NCBI RefSeq assembly: GCF_900113485.1
Contig: NZ_FOPM01000016.1
Location: 44,720-108,719 of the forward strand
DNA: 64,000 nt
Direction: 5' to 3'
From: Methylobacterium gossipiicola
GTDB lineage: Bacteria > Pseudomonadota > Alphaproteobacteria > Rhizobiales > Beijerinckiaceae
The position numbers and the translations under genes are program-made. The notes under the pieces are model-generated. The model did not search any database and had not been told where the DNA came from. It saw nothing but the letters and a program-made list of their open reading frames with translations. Of the stretch, positions 46,163 to 54,624 are shown piece after piece (position 1 is the stretch's first letter; every line of letters begins with the position of its first letter).

Positions 46163-46969
46163 TCAACGTCGCGACTGCTGTTTGGAGACGCCGAAGCGGA
46201 CGACGGTCATGCTCGCATCCGCGCGCGCCTCCGGTGCCGCGTCCGTGGCGCGGCCCGCATCCGTGAGGCTGCGCAGGGACAGCGAGAGCTGGCCGACCTT
46301 CTGGGCGAGGGTGACGAGTTCGGCCTGGGCCGGGGTGAGGGCCAGGGTCGCGGTTTCGCCGGTGACGACGTTGGTGCCGTTGCGCTCCTGCACGATCTGC
46401 CCGATGGCGAGGACGCGGATATCGGTGAGCACCGTCTCGGACACCTGGGCGTCGGGCCTGCCCGACTGCGCGGCGTCCTCGTCGCGATAGGTGCGGATGA
46501 GATCGACGTGATCGTTGGGCAGGATGAAGCCGCCGGCGGAGCTCGAACCACGGCTATCGGTGACGATGGCGACGGCCCGCATCCCGGGGGGCAGGATGGC
46601 GGCCATGAAGCTGCCGTCCGACCGGGCGAGCTTCTGCGGCCGGATCGGCTCGCCCGCGAGGAAGCTCGAGCGCACGATGGAGCCGGCGATCTCTTCCAGC
46701 CCCTTCGGCTGGGTGGTCCGGGCGATATACCCCGCGCCCATGGCGTTGTCCGGCCAGGGCTGCCAGCGCAGATCCGCCGTCTGGATCGTTTGCCCCATGG
46801 GGAGTTCGGCCGCCGCCACGAGGACATCGGTGGTGGGCAACGTCGGCGGTGGTGGCGGCGCAGCCGTCAGCACGGGGGCCGGGGGCTTGTCCTCGCCGCT
46901 CATCAGAAAGGCGGCGAGCCCTCCCGTGACGAGGGCGATGGCAAGGACGGCGAGGCGTGCGGGTGTCAT
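46163..46969 (-). CDS. cpaB: Tad pilus assembly protein CpaB/RcpC
   Basis: This is a periplasmic-facing protein with an N-terminal membrane anchor (LAVLAIALVTGGLAAFLMSG) and an SAF/RcpC-type domain. A Pro-rich linker (TAAPPPPPTLPTT) precedes the SAF beta-clip (VLVAAAELPMGQTIQTADL) and the conserved GMRAVAIVTDS and GFILPNDHVDLI segments. It supports secretin assembly. The start at 46969 was chosen for the membrane anchor; 47011 would extend it by 14 residues. Its stop touches the possible cpaC start region, so translation may be coupled. Confidence 0.92.
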   Translation of the reverse strand: MTPARLAVLAIALVTGGLAAFLMSGEDKPPAPVLTAAPPPPPTLPTTDVLVAAAELPMGQTIQTADLRWQPWPDNAMGAGYIARTTQPKGLEEIAGSIVRSSFLAGEPIRPQKLARSDGSFMAAILPPGMRAVAIVTDSRGSSSAGGFILPNDHVDLIRTYRDEDAAQSGRPDAQVSETVLTDIRVLAIGQIVQERNGTNVVTGETATLALTPAQAELVTLAQKVGQLSLSLRSLTDAGRATDAAPEARADASMTVVRFGVSKQQSRR

Positions 46970-47159
46970 CACCGGGGTCAACCTGTCGGACGGCCAAATG
47001 CCGAACGCCATCAGGTTGCCGTCGCAATCCTCAAATTACGGTTAATGAATTCTCTCATGGCGGTCCGAACCCCGCGACCGGGTCGGGAATCTGTCCGTTC
47101 TAACTGGGGAGCCGCGTCGCCCGATCGGGGAGGGCGGTCCCGGCGCCGGCCGGTGGCCG

Positions 47160-47678
47160 TCAGAGCCCGAGGGCGCGCGACCAGATCGCCGTGTCGGGCA
47201 GGACCATCACCGCCGCGAAGGCGAGGGCGATGCCGTAGGGCACGCCGGTGTTCTTATCGTGCAGGTGAAGGAGGAACGGCATCCGCGACAGGGACGGGCC
47301 GACGAACACCGGCAGCGGCTGCGAGCGCAGGGCGAGGATCGCCAGGGTCAGGACTCCACCCGCGAGGGCCGCGAGGGTGAGGTAGTCGACGAGGTTGCCA
47401 AACCCGATCCAGAGCGCCGTGCCGGCGGCGAGCTTGGCATCGCCCCCGCCGATATGGCCGAGGGCGAAGAGCGTGAACGTCGCGGCGAGGACGAGGAGGC
47501 CGGCACCGGCATGCAGGGCTACGTCGTGCCAGCCCAGGCCGAACACCATGGCGAACACGGCAAAGCCGGCCACCAGGGCGAGGGTGATCCGATTGGGGAT
47601 CAGCATCGTCAGAAGATCGTTCACGGCGGCATAGGCCATCAGGAACGGGAAGACGATGAGAACGCTCGCGGCGCCCAT
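47160..47678 (-). CDS. cpaA: Prepilin peptidase CpaA/TadV
   Basis: This 172-residue inner-membrane aspartyl protease cleaves the leader of Flp pre-pilin. The two catalytic Asp lie in AAVNDLLTMLIPNRI (near the first helix) and GHIGGGDAKLAAGTALW (GxGD-type motif GGGD). About six helices are predicted. The short CpaA form without methylase domain is typical of Tad systems. The ATG at 47678 begins the first membrane helix; the open frame extends upstream through non-coding-like DNA. It lies between flp and cpaB. Confidence 0.93.
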   Translation of the reverse strand: MGAASVLIVFPFLMAYAAVNDLLTMLIPNRITLALVAGFAVFAMVFGLGWHDVALHAGAGLLVLAATFTLFALGHIGGGDAKLAAGTALWIGFGNLVDYLTLAALAGGVLTLAILALRSQPLPVFVGPSLSRMPFLLHLHDKNTGVPYGIALAFAAVMVLPDTAIWSRALGL

Positions 47679-47815
47679 GGCGAATCTCGTCGGCTGGCGG
47701 TGGAGTCGCGCGGAATCGTAAAGGCGGCGCAAATTTTGTGGCGCGCCGCCGTTAGGGTCCCTTCCGTCGAAGCGTTGACCCGACGGGCCGCCGCCGAAAG
47801 GCAGACCGGTCCCTA

Positions 47816-47986
47816 TCAGCTCTGCTTGAGGCTGTTGCCGACGACCGTGAAGGTGCCGCTGATCTTGGTCGAGAGCGTATTGAGGGCGGCGATGATCGCG
47901 ACCGCGATGAGCGAGGCGATCAGGCCGTACTCGATGGCGGTGGCACCGGACTCGTCGGACGCGAAGCGCTTGAACATGTTCGTCAT
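47816..47986 (-). CDS. flp: Flp/Fap-type major pilin
   Basis: This 56-residue pre-pilin has a short polar leader (MTNMFKRFASDESG) cut before ATAIEYGLIAS. The Gly at the cleavage site and the Glu-Tyr pair of the Flp signature are present. A single hydrophobic helix (LIASLIAVAIIAALNTLS) follows, then a polar tail. It is the structural subunit of the adhesive pilus. It is the first gene of the minus-strand tad operon, with cpaA downstream. It is too short to stand out as an open frame, but the motif is unmistakable. Confidence 0.95.
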   Translation of the reverse strand: MTNMFKRFASDESGATAIEYGLIASLIAVAIIAALNTLSTKISGTFTVVGNSLKQS

Positions 47987-48352
47987 GACCTGGGATCCTT
48001 ATTGGTTCGCCTGGCAGGGAATAGGTAATGCCGTCGAATCTCGTCACGTATCGTCCGGCGACAGGAGGAAGTTGCCCCGGCCACCTTGCATTTCAGTTAA
48101 ACGGCCCGGTGAAACTCGGGGGCATTTGATCTGAATTTTCGATGGTAAATCCTTGGTAAATACAAGTCCGCATCGAACGACGGAGGTGCGTTTGCGTGGT
48201 GCGGCTGGGCCGGAATCCTCCGTCGGCCGTCTTCGACGTCACCCATCGCAGGGGTTAGGCCGACATTTACCAATTTCGTGCTGAGTCGAGCATGAGCGCC
48301 GGTCGGCCCCTTCCCCGGGGCGAACCGGTCCGTACACACGAGTGCCCCACCC
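47987..48352. other. Divergent intergenic region between flp and the CpaC-N-like gene
   Basis: This 366-base region holds the promoters of the flp operon and of the plus-strand gene. AT-rich patches near 48130-48170 include two TGGTAAAT copies (in the TGGTAAATCC and TGGTAAATAC contexts). No regulator site could be identified with confidence. Confidence 0.5.
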
Positions 48353-48847
48353 ATGGACGATCGGCCCCCGAGACACCGGCGCGACGCCCTCCGAATGGCG
48401 ATGATGGTCCTCGGCGCGTTCTACGCGAGTGCGGTCGCGGCACCGCACGCGGCTCTGGCCGAAGCCTCCGCCATCGTGGCCGTGACGGTGGACAACGCGA
48501 AGCTGATCCGCCTGCCCGAGAACACCCAGACGGTGATCGTCGGCAATCCGATCATCGCCGATGTCGCCTTGCAGAAGAACGGCGTCGTCATCCTCACGGG
48601 CAAGAGCTTCGGCTCGACCAACCTCATCGCCCTCGACCGGGGCGGCAACATGCTGGCGGAATCGACCATCCGGGTGCAGGCGCCCCAGGCCGCCGTCGTC
48701 ACGGTCCAGCGTGGCCTGGAGCGTGAGTCGTATTCCTGCACCCCGAACTGCCAGCCCTCGGTGCAGCTCGGCGATTCGACGAAGTATTTCGGTGACGTCA
48801 GCGGTCAGGCCGAGGCCCGCCGCGCCCTGGCGGTGGGCGGGAAATAG
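48353..48847 (+). CDS. Stand-alone pilus-assembly N-terminal domain protein (CpaC N-domain-like)
   Basis: This 164-residue secreted protein has a signal sequence (MAMMVLGAFYASAVAAPHAALA). A domain follows that resembles the N-terminal part of CpaC secretins: VTVDNAKLIRLPENTQTVIV, NPIIADVALQKNGVVILTGKSFG and STNLIALDRGG. The secretin domain is absent. The tail contains two Cys (YSCTPNCQPS). Divergence from flp suggests a role in the same Tad pilus, possibly as a secretin cap or regulator; that is inference. Confidence 0.82.
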   Translation: MDDRPPRHRRDALRMAMMVLGAFYASAVAAPHAALAEASAIVAVTVDNAKLIRLPENTQTVIVGNPIIADVALQKNGVVILTGKSFGSTNLIALDRGGNMLAESTIRVQAPQAAVVTVQRGLERESYSCTPNCQPSVQLGDSTKYFGDVSGQAEARRALAVGGK

Positions 48848-49033
48848 GCCGGCGTTCCGGCGCCGAAGCGTGGCCCTGCCGGGTTGCCGCACGGGGCACT
48901 TGCGGCTATAGGCATCGCGGCGCCCGCCAGACACCCTTGGAGGCACGGGCGCGGATCGGAATTCGGTGTGGCCGTCCGTTTCGGGCGGCTTTCCTCGTTT
49001 TTCGACTTGTTTCAATCTTTGAAGGATCACGCC

Positions 49034-49714
49034 ATGAGCGCAGTCAAGACGCTTGAGGCCGTGGCACGCGACCGGGTCGGCAAGGGGGCCGCCCGGGCCG
49101 TTCGTCGCCAGGGCCACGTTCCCGCCGTCATCTACGGCGGTGGCCAGGCCCCGCAGGCCATCGCCATCGACCTCATCCGCACCCGCACCCTGATCTACGC
49201 CGGCGGTTTTAAGACCACGCTGTTCGAGATCAACGCCGGCGGCAAGAAGACCCGCGCGATCCCGCGCGACTTCCAGCTCGATCCGGTGAGCGGCGTGCCG
49301 CTGCACGTCGACTTCCTGCGCGTCGTCGCCGGCCAGTCGATCACCGTCGAGGTGCCGGTGCACTTCGTCAACGACGAGGCGGCTCCCGGCATCAAGCAGA
49401 ACGGCGGTACCCTGAACGTCGTGCTGCACACCCTCGCCCTGGACGTCGCCCCTGACGCGATCCCCGAGGCCATCGAGATCGACCTCACCGGCCGCCAGAT
49501 CGGCGACGCCATCCACATCACCGATGTGAAGCTGCCCGCGGGCGCCACCTTCACGGGTGAGCCGGATGCGACCGTCGCCAACATCGTGCCGCCGACGGTG
49601 CTGGGCGCCGAGGTCGAGGCCGAAGAGGCCGCCATCGCCGAGGCCCAGTCGGCCGAGGCCGCCGAGGAAGCGGCTTCGGAAGACGCCGCCGAGGGCGAGA
49701 AGAAGGAGGACTGA
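49034..49714 (+). CDS. rplY: 50S ribosomal protein L25 (general stress protein CTC form)
   Basis: This 226-residue long (TL5/CTC) L25 binds 5S rRNA. The N-terminal 5S-binding domain is LEAVARDRVGKGAARAVRRQGHVPAVIYGG (short forms read here: GKGAARAVRRQGHVPAVIYG). The C-terminal beta domain is VEVPVHFVNDEAAPGIKQNGG. An acidic Ala/Glu-rich tail ends KKED. It starts the rplY-pth-ychF cluster, common in alphaproteobacteria. A hairpin separates it from pth. Confidence 0.97.
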   Translation: MSAVKTLEAVARDRVGKGAARAVRRQGHVPAVIYGGGQAPQAIAIDLIRTRTLIYAGGFKTTLFEINAGGKKTRAIPRDFQLDPVSGVPLHVDFLRVVAGQSITVEVPVHFVNDEAAPGIKQNGGTLNVVLHTLALDVAPDAIPEAIEIDLTGRQIGDAIHITDVKLPAGATFTGEPDATVANIVPPTVLGAEVEAEEAAIAEAQSAEAAEEAASEDAAEGEKKED

Positions 49715-49749
49715 GACCTGGGGGCTCCCCCGGTTCTCTTTCTCTGACG

Positions 49750-49775
49750 ATGCCCCGGCCGCGAGGCCGGGGCAT
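49750..49775 (+). terminator. Hairpin between rplY and pth (terminator or attenuator)
   Basis: A 10-base GC stem (49751-49760 with 49765-49774) with loop GCGA is followed by TTCCTGTTT, a weak T-tract. It may give partial readthrough into pth. Confidence 0.6.
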
Positions 49776-49816
49776 TCCTGTTTCCAGGCCCCCTTCTCCG
49801 ACAGGACCACCGCGCC

Positions 49817-50425
49817 ATGCGCCTGATCGTCGGCCTCGGCAATCCGGGCCCCCGCTATGCCCGCAACCGCCACAATATCGGTTTCCTCGCCATCGACGAG
49901 ATCGCCCGCGTTCACCGGGCCGGGCCGTGGCGGAAGAAATTTCAGGGCGAGATCGCCGAAGTGGCCCTCGGCCCCGAGCGGGCGATCCTGCTCAAGCCCC
50001 AGACCTTCATGAACGAGTCGGGCCGGTCCGTCGCGGAGGCGCAGCGCTTCTACAAGATCGCGCTGGCCGACGTGATCGTGCTCCACGACGAACTCGATCT
50101 GGCGCCGGCCAAGGTCCGGGTGAAGCTCGGGGGCGGCAATGCGGGCCACAACGGCCTGCGTTCCATCACGGCCCAGTGCGGCAACGACTATCGCCGGGTC
50201 CGCCTCGGCATCGGGCATCCGGGCGACAAGGCCCTCGTCCATGCCTACGTGCTCAACGATTTCGGCAAGGGCGAGAGTGCCTGGGTCGACGACCTCGACC
50301 GGGCGGTGGCCGACAACATTCCGCTGCTGGCGGCGGGCGAGGATGCGAGCTTCCAGAACAAGGTCCACCTCGCCATGGCGGGCCGGGGCTGGGACGACGT
50401 GAAGGCGGTCAACGCCCGTGATTGA
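49817..50425 (+). CDS. pth: Peptidyl-tRNA hydrolase
   Basis: This 202-residue enzyme releases peptides from prematurely dissociated peptidyl-tRNA. It opens [23 protein letters not shown], with the catalytic His in RNRHNIGF. The conserved segments are [43 protein letters not shown] (segments) and [13 protein letters not shown]. It is complete and normal in length. A VapBC module follows before ychF. Confidence 0.97.
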   Translation: MRLIVGLGNPGPRYARNRHNIGFLAIDEIARVHRAGPWRKKFQGEIAEVALGPERAILLKPQTFMNESGRSVAEAQRFYKIALADVIVLHDELDLAPAKVRVKLGGGNAGHNGLRSITAQCGNDYRRVRLGIGHPGDKALVHAYVLNDFGKGESAWVDDLDRAVADNIPLLAAGEDASFQNKVHLAMAGRGWDDVKAVNARD

Positions 50426-50471
50426 CACGAAAACACGAGGACACGATATCGGGGCGATTCCGGAGGCGGCG

Positions 50472-50705
50472 ATGAAGAACGTGACCGTGACCATGAGCGA
50501 GACGCTGCTGCAGCGGGCGCGGGTTGCGGCCGCGCGTGATGGCAAGAGCCTGTCGAAATTTGTCGCCGAGGCCGTGGAGCAGCGGGTTGGCCGGCCAATG
50601 ACCCAGCGCGAAGCCCTCGACATCTTCCTGTCCGGGCCGCCGCTCCACGTCCTGGACGAGAACGGAAAAGCTCCGACCACGTCGCAGCTCTACGATGACG
50701 ACTGA
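50472..50705 (+). CDS. VapB-like ribbon-helix-helix antitoxin
   Basis: This 77-residue protein begins with a beta-strand and RHH fold (MKNVTVTMSETLLQRARVAAAR, DGKSLSKFVAEAVEQRV). The C-terminal half, [25 protein letters not shown], is likely the toxin-binding part. ATG 50472 lies just before the fold. It overlaps the toxin gene by 11 bases, the usual translational coupling of toxin-antitoxin pairs. It probably represses its own promoter. It sits inside the pth-ychF interval. Confidence 0.85.
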   Translation: MKNVTVTMSETLLQRARVAAARDGKSLSKFVAEAVEQRVGRPMTQREALDIFLSGPPLHVLDENGKAPTTSQLYDDD

Positions 50706-51144
50706 ACGTGTTTTCGTCGATACGAACGTTCTTCTCTACGCCCGTGACGATCGTTATCCCGACAAGCAGAGCGCGGCCGCGCTCTGGCTCGCGACGCTGG
50801 CGCAGCGCGAGGCGCTGGTCGTCAGTCCCCAAATCCTCGGCGAACTCCACAACGCCGTCCTGCGGGGCAAGATCAGGGTCGACGAGGGAGAGTTGCAGCG
50901 CACGACCGCCGCGTTGCAGCCATTCTCACACGGCGCCACCGATCTCGAACTCATCGCGCGGGCCTGGAGGATCCGGAAGGAGACAGGCTTCCAGTGGTGG
51001 GACTGCGTGATTCTCGCCGCCGCGATCCGGTCCGGCTGCCGCTACCTCCTGTCGGAGGATTACCAGCACGGCAGGACGATCCACGGGACAACGATCCTCA
51101 ACCCTTTCACCGTCGGCCCCGAGGCCGTCACGACCGAGCATTAG
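50695..51144 (+). CDS. VapC-like PIN-domain toxin
   Basis: This 149-residue PIN-fold ribonuclease toxin has the four conserved acidic residues: D9 (in [14 protein letters not shown]), E50 (ILGELHNAV), D103 ([11 protein letters not shown]) and D122 (LLSEDYQHG). VapC toxins cut specific tRNAs or rRNA; the target here is unknown. Its start overlaps the antitoxin gene by 11 bases. ychF follows after 10 bases, so readthrough from this module may influence ychF. Confidence 0.9.
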   Translation: MTTERVFVDTNVLLYARDDRYPDKQSAAALWLATLAQREALVVSPQILGELHNAVLRGKIRVDEGELQRTTAALQPFSHGATDLELIARAWRIRKETGFQWWDCVILAAAIRSGCRYLLSEDYQHGRTIHGTTILNPFTVGPEAVTTEH

Positions 51145-51154
51145 GACTGACACC

Positions 51155-52252
51155 ATGGGCTTCAAATGCGGCATCGTCGGCCTGCCGAACGTGGGCAAGT
51201 CGACCCTCTTCAACGCGCTGACGCAGACGGCGGCGGCGCAGGCGGCGAACTACCCGTTCTGCACCATCGAGCCGAATGTCGGCGAGGTGGCGGTGCCGGA
51301 TGCGCGCCTGGACGATCTCGCCCGCATCGCCGGCTCGAAGGAGATCATCCCGACCCGCCTCACCTTCGTGGACATCGCCGGCCTCGTGCGCGGCGCCTCG
51401 AAGGGGGAGGGGCTCGGCAACCAGTTCCTGGCCAACATCCGTGAGGTCGACGCCATCGCGCATGTGGTGCGCTGCTTCACCGACGGCGACGTCACCCATG
51501 TCGAGGGAAAGGTCGATCCCGCCGCCGATATCGAGACCATCGAGACCGAGCTCATGCTCGCCGACCTCGACAGCCTGGAGAAGCGCCTCTTCGCCCTGGA
51601 GAAGAAGGCCAAGGGCGCCGACAAGGAAGCCAAGGAGGCCCTTGACCTCGTGAACCGGGCCCTGCCGCTCCTGCGCGAGGGCCGGCCCGCCCGCCTCGTG
51701 GAGCGCAAGCCCGAGGAAGAGGCCCTGTTCCAGACCCTCGGTTTGATGACGGCCAAACCCGTCCTCTACGTCTGCAACGTCGACGAGGGTGATGCGGACA
51801 AGGGCAACGCCTATTCCGAGGCCGTCATGGCCCGGGCCAAGGCCGAGGGGGCCAAGGCCGTGGTCGTCTCGGCCAAGATCGAGAGCGAGATCGCCGTGAT
51901 GCCCCTGGCCGATCAGGGCGAGTTCCTGGAGGCCGTGGGGCTGACGGAGCCGGGCCTCAACCGGGTGATCCGCGCCGGCTACGAGCTTCTCGGCCTCATC
52001 ACCTACTTCACCGTCGGCCCCAAGGAGGCCCGCGCCTGGACCATCGAGAAGGGCACCCGCGCCCCCGCCGCGGCCGGCGTGATCCACACGGATTTCGAGA
52101 AGGGCTTCATCCGCTCGGAGACCATCGCGTTCGCCGATTACGTCGCCCTGAAGGGCGAGGCCGGCGCCAAGGAAGCCGGCAAGTTCCGCCTGGAAGGCAA
52201 GGAGTACGTCGTCCAGGACGGCGACGTGCTGCATTTCCGCTTCGCCAACTGA
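51155..52252 (+). CDS. ychF: Redox-regulated ribosome-associated ATPase YchF/OLA1
   Basis: This 365-residue Obg-family P-loop protein prefers ATP. The G1 loop is [18 protein letters not shown]3 is [16 protein letters not shown], and the N-x-x-E type G4 variation is seen in CNVDEGD. A coiled-coil insertion (about residues 135-180) and a C-terminal TGS domain ([30 protein letters not shown]) complete it. It follows the inserted VapBC module and normally sits next to pth. Confidence 0.97.
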   Translation: MGFKCGIVGLPNVGKSTLFNALTQTAAAQAANYPFCTIEPNVGEVAVPDARLDDLARIAGSKEIIPTRLTFVDIAGLVRGASKGEGLGNQFLANIREVDAIAHVVRCFTDGDVTHVEGKVDPAADIETIETELMLADLDSLEKRLFALEKKAKGADKEAKEALDLVNRALPLLREGRPARLVERKPEEEALFQTLGLMTAKPVLYVCNVDEGDADKGNAYSEAVMARAKAEGAKAVVVSAKIESEIAVMPLADQGEFLEAVGLTEPGLNRVIRAGYELLGLITYFTVGPKEARAWTIEKGTRAPAAAGVIHTDFEKGFIRSETIAFADYVALKGEAGAKEAGKFRLEGKEYVVQDGDVLHFRFAN

Positions 52253-52260
52253 GTCATCGT

Positions 52261-53256
52261 ATGACCGGCATCGCCTTCGAGGACTTCACCCCCGGCGCCG
52301 TCATCGAGGGCGGGCCGATCACGGTCACCCGCGACGAACTCGTGGCGTTCGCCCGGGAGTTCGATCCGCAGCCCTTCCACCTCGACGAGGCGGCGGCGAA
52401 GGCGACCTTCGTCGGCGAACTCATCGGCTCCGGCTGGCAGAGCGGCGGCTTCGGCATGCGGATGCTGCAGAAGCACGTCTTTCGTGGCGCCACCTCCATG
52501 GGGTCGCCCGGAATCCTGCAACTGCGTTGGCTTCGGCCCGTGCGGCCGGGGGATGCCTTAAGCATCGCCGTGAAGGTCGACAGTTGCCGCGCCTCGAACA
52601 CGAAGCCGGATCGCGGCTTCGTGCGGTTCGACATGACCCTGTCGAACGGCCGCGACGAGGCGGTGATGACCCAGGCGTTCACCGTGATGTTCGCCCGCCG
52701 GGGCGCCACGCCGCTGCCGCCGCGCGTCGTCAATCCCATCGAGCCGACCGCCCCCGTCGAGGGGACGGATGCCGTGCGCCTCGACTTCCTCGCGGATGCG
52801 GAGATCGGGATCACCCGCGATCTCGGCCACCACCTGTTCACGCCGGAGGCCATCGTGGCCTTCGCCAGGGCGTACGATCCCCAGGCTTTCCACCTCGATC
52901 CGGAGGCGGCGCGGCAGACCCATTTCGGTGCGCTGTGCGCCTCGGGCTGGCACACCGCCGCCGCCTGGATGAAGCGCCTGCACATCACCCGCGCGCGCGA
53001 TATGGCCCTGACGGCGAAGACCGGGCCGGTGCCGCAACTCGGCCCCTCGCCGGGCTTTCGCGACCTGCGCTGGCTCGTGCCCGTCTATGCCGGCGACACC
53101 CTGCGCTATGCCTGCACCCTGACCGACAAGCGCCAATCGGCCACGCGCCCGGGCTGGGGGCTGGCCACGCACCACAACGTCGCCATGAACCAGCACGGCA
53201 CGAAGGTGTTCGAGTTCACCGGCTCGGTGTTCTGGGAGTGGGCGCCGCCCGGCTGA
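52261..53256 (+). CDS. MaoC-family double-hotdog dehydratase/hydratase
   Basis: This 331-residue protein contains two MaoC-like hotdog units, at about residues 1-150 and 170-330. Both keep hydratase-style segments: AREFDPQPFHLDEAAA with FVGELIGSGWQSG, and ARAYDPQAFHLDPEAA with FGALCASGWHTAAAW. The family hydrates enoyl-CoA compounds or dehydrates hydroxyacyl-CoA. Substrate is unknown. It begins 9 bases after ychF, so it may be co-transcribed. It is convergent with the PTS IIA gene. Confidence 0.88.
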   Translation: MTGIAFEDFTPGAVIEGGPITVTRDELVAFAREFDPQPFHLDEAAAKATFVGELIGSGWQSGGFGMRMLQKHVFRGATSMGSPGILQLRWLRPVRPGDALSIAVKVDSCRASNTKPDRGFVRFDMTLSNGRDEAVMTQAFTVMFARRGATPLPPRVVNPIEPTAPVEGTDAVRLDFLADAEIGITRDLGHHLFTPEAIVAFARAYDPQAFHLDPEAARQTHFGALCASGWHTAAAWMKRLHITRARDMALTAKTGPVPQLGPSPGFRDLRWLVPVYAGDTLRYACTLTDKRQSATRPGWGLATHHNVAMNQHGTKVFEFTGSVFWEWAPPG

Positions 53257-53309
53257 GGCACGCACGCTCCGATCCATGGGGCCGTCTTCCCGCACGCCCC
53301 AGGCGCGCC

Positions 53310-53777
53310 TCACCGCGCGGTCCGCCGAGCGTCCGTCACGACGGCGTACAGCGCGTCGGCATCGCGGGCCTCCCGCATCGCCGCCGCGGCCTCGGGATCG
53401 CGCATCCGACGGGAAACGCAGGCCAACGCGTTCAGGTGCGAGCCCTGCGCATCGGCGGGAAGCAGCAGGAGGAACACGAGGTCGACGGGCCTCTCGTCGA
53501 CGGCATCGAACGCCACCGCATCCCGCAGGCGGATCAGGCATCCGAAGGGACGCCGAAGGGCGTCGAGCCGCGCATGCGGCAGGGCGATGCCCTGACCGAC
53601 TCCGGTGGACCCCAGGGCCTCCCGCCGCTCCAGGGCGGATCGGATCGCGGCGACATCCCATCCGAGGGCCTGGGCGGCCCGCCGGGCCAGCTCGGCCAGG
53701 ATCACGCCCTTGCCGGATGCGCGAACGCCGACGGCGACCTGGTCGGGGGACAAAAGCTCGTCGATGGTCATTCGCAT
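53310..53777 (-). CDS. PTS EIIA domain protein (PtsN/fructose-type)
   Basis: This is a single EIIA domain of 155 residues. The phosphorylatable His is in GIALPHARLDAL, and the family stretch GSTGVGQGIALPHA and DLVFLLLLPADAQGSHLNALA confirm the type. No EIIB or EIIC gene is nearby, so it is likely regulatory, like EIIA-Ntr. It lies next to kdpE-kdpD; in E. coli the dephospho form of EIIA-Ntr binds KdpD and enhances kdp expression. The usual alphaproteobacterial ptsN is next to rpoN, so this is probably a second copy. Confidence 0.9.
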   Translation of the reverse strand: MRMTIDELLSPDQVAVGVRASGKGVILAELARRAAQALGWDVAAIRSALERREALGSTGVGQGIALPHARLDALRRPFGCLIRLRDAVAFDAVDERPVDLVFLLLLPADAQGSHLNALACVSRRMRDPEAAAAMREARDADALYAVVTDARRTAR

Positions 53778-53928
53778 CGGTCCGGTCGCGGGCGTGCTGG
53801 ATCGGCGATGGCGCTCCCTTCGACCGCGTGGCGACGGGGCGCGATGCCGGTTCGGTGAGGGAAGGGGCGCGGGAGCGAGGCGACGGCGCGGTGCGTGATC
53901 CAGGGCTCGGCGAGCCCCCCGCGTCCGG

Positions 53929-54624
53929 TCAGCTCCGCGTCTCGTCGTCCGGGGCCTTCAGCCGGTAACCGACGCCGGTCTCCGTCAGCAGGATGCTCGG
54001 ACGCTCGGGGTCGGCCTCGATCTTGAGGCGGAGCTGTCGCATGTAGACGCGCAGGTATTGCGGGTCCGACGAGGTCGAGACCTTGCTCATGAGTTGGGCA
54101 TGGGTGAGGGCCTTGCCGGCATGCTGGATCAGAACGCGCAGGAAATCGTATTCGCGGGGCGTCAGCTTGACGTCCGCGCCGCGCACCCGAACGAGGCGGC
54201 GGACGAGATCGACGCTGAGGCCGTCGACTTCGAACAGGGCGCGCTCGCCCTGGACGGCGAGTTGATGGCGCAGGGCCGCGCGGATGCGGGCGAGGAGTTC
54301 GCCCATGCCGAAGGGCTTGGTGACGTAATCGTCTGCGCCGAGATCCAGGGCCTCGACCTTGCCGGCTTCGTCGTCGCGGCTCGACAGGACCACCACCGGC
54401 AGGTCGCGGTGGTCCTGGCGGATGGCGCGCAGCAGGTCGTGGCCCCGCATGTCCGGCAGGCCGAGGTCGAGGATGACGAGGTCGATCCTCTCGCGGGACA
54501 GGAGGTCGAGGGCGGTTCGGCCGTTGGGCGCCTCGCGGATGTCGTAGCCCTGGGTGGCCAGCCCCATGCGCAGGAGCTTCCGGATCGGGGGCTCGTCGTC
54601 GATGACGAGGATGGTGATGCTCAT
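53929..54624 (-). CDS. kdpE: Response regulator KdpE
   Basis: This 231-residue OmpR-type regulator activates kdpFABC. It has the receiver (acidic pair in VIDDEPPIRKLL, phospho-Asp in VILDLGLPDMRG, Lys in YVTKPFGMGE). The winged helix DNA-binding domain has VKLTPREYDFLRVLIQHAG. Its start overlaps the kdpD stop by 4 bases, so the two are translated together. The order kdpFABC-D-E is normal. A PTS IIA gene lies downstream on the same strand. Confidence 0.96.
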   Translation of the reverse strand: MSITILVIDDEPPIRKLLRMGLATQGYDIREAPNGRTALDLLSRERIDLVILDLGLPDMRGHDLLRAIRQDHRDLPVVVLSSRDDEAGKVEALDLGADDYVTKPFGMGELLARIRAALRHQLAVQGERALFEVDGLSVDLVRRLVRVRGADVKLTPREYDFLRVLIQHAGKALTHAQLMSKVSTSSDPQYLRVYMRQLRLKIEADPERPSILLTETGVGYRLKAPDDETRS

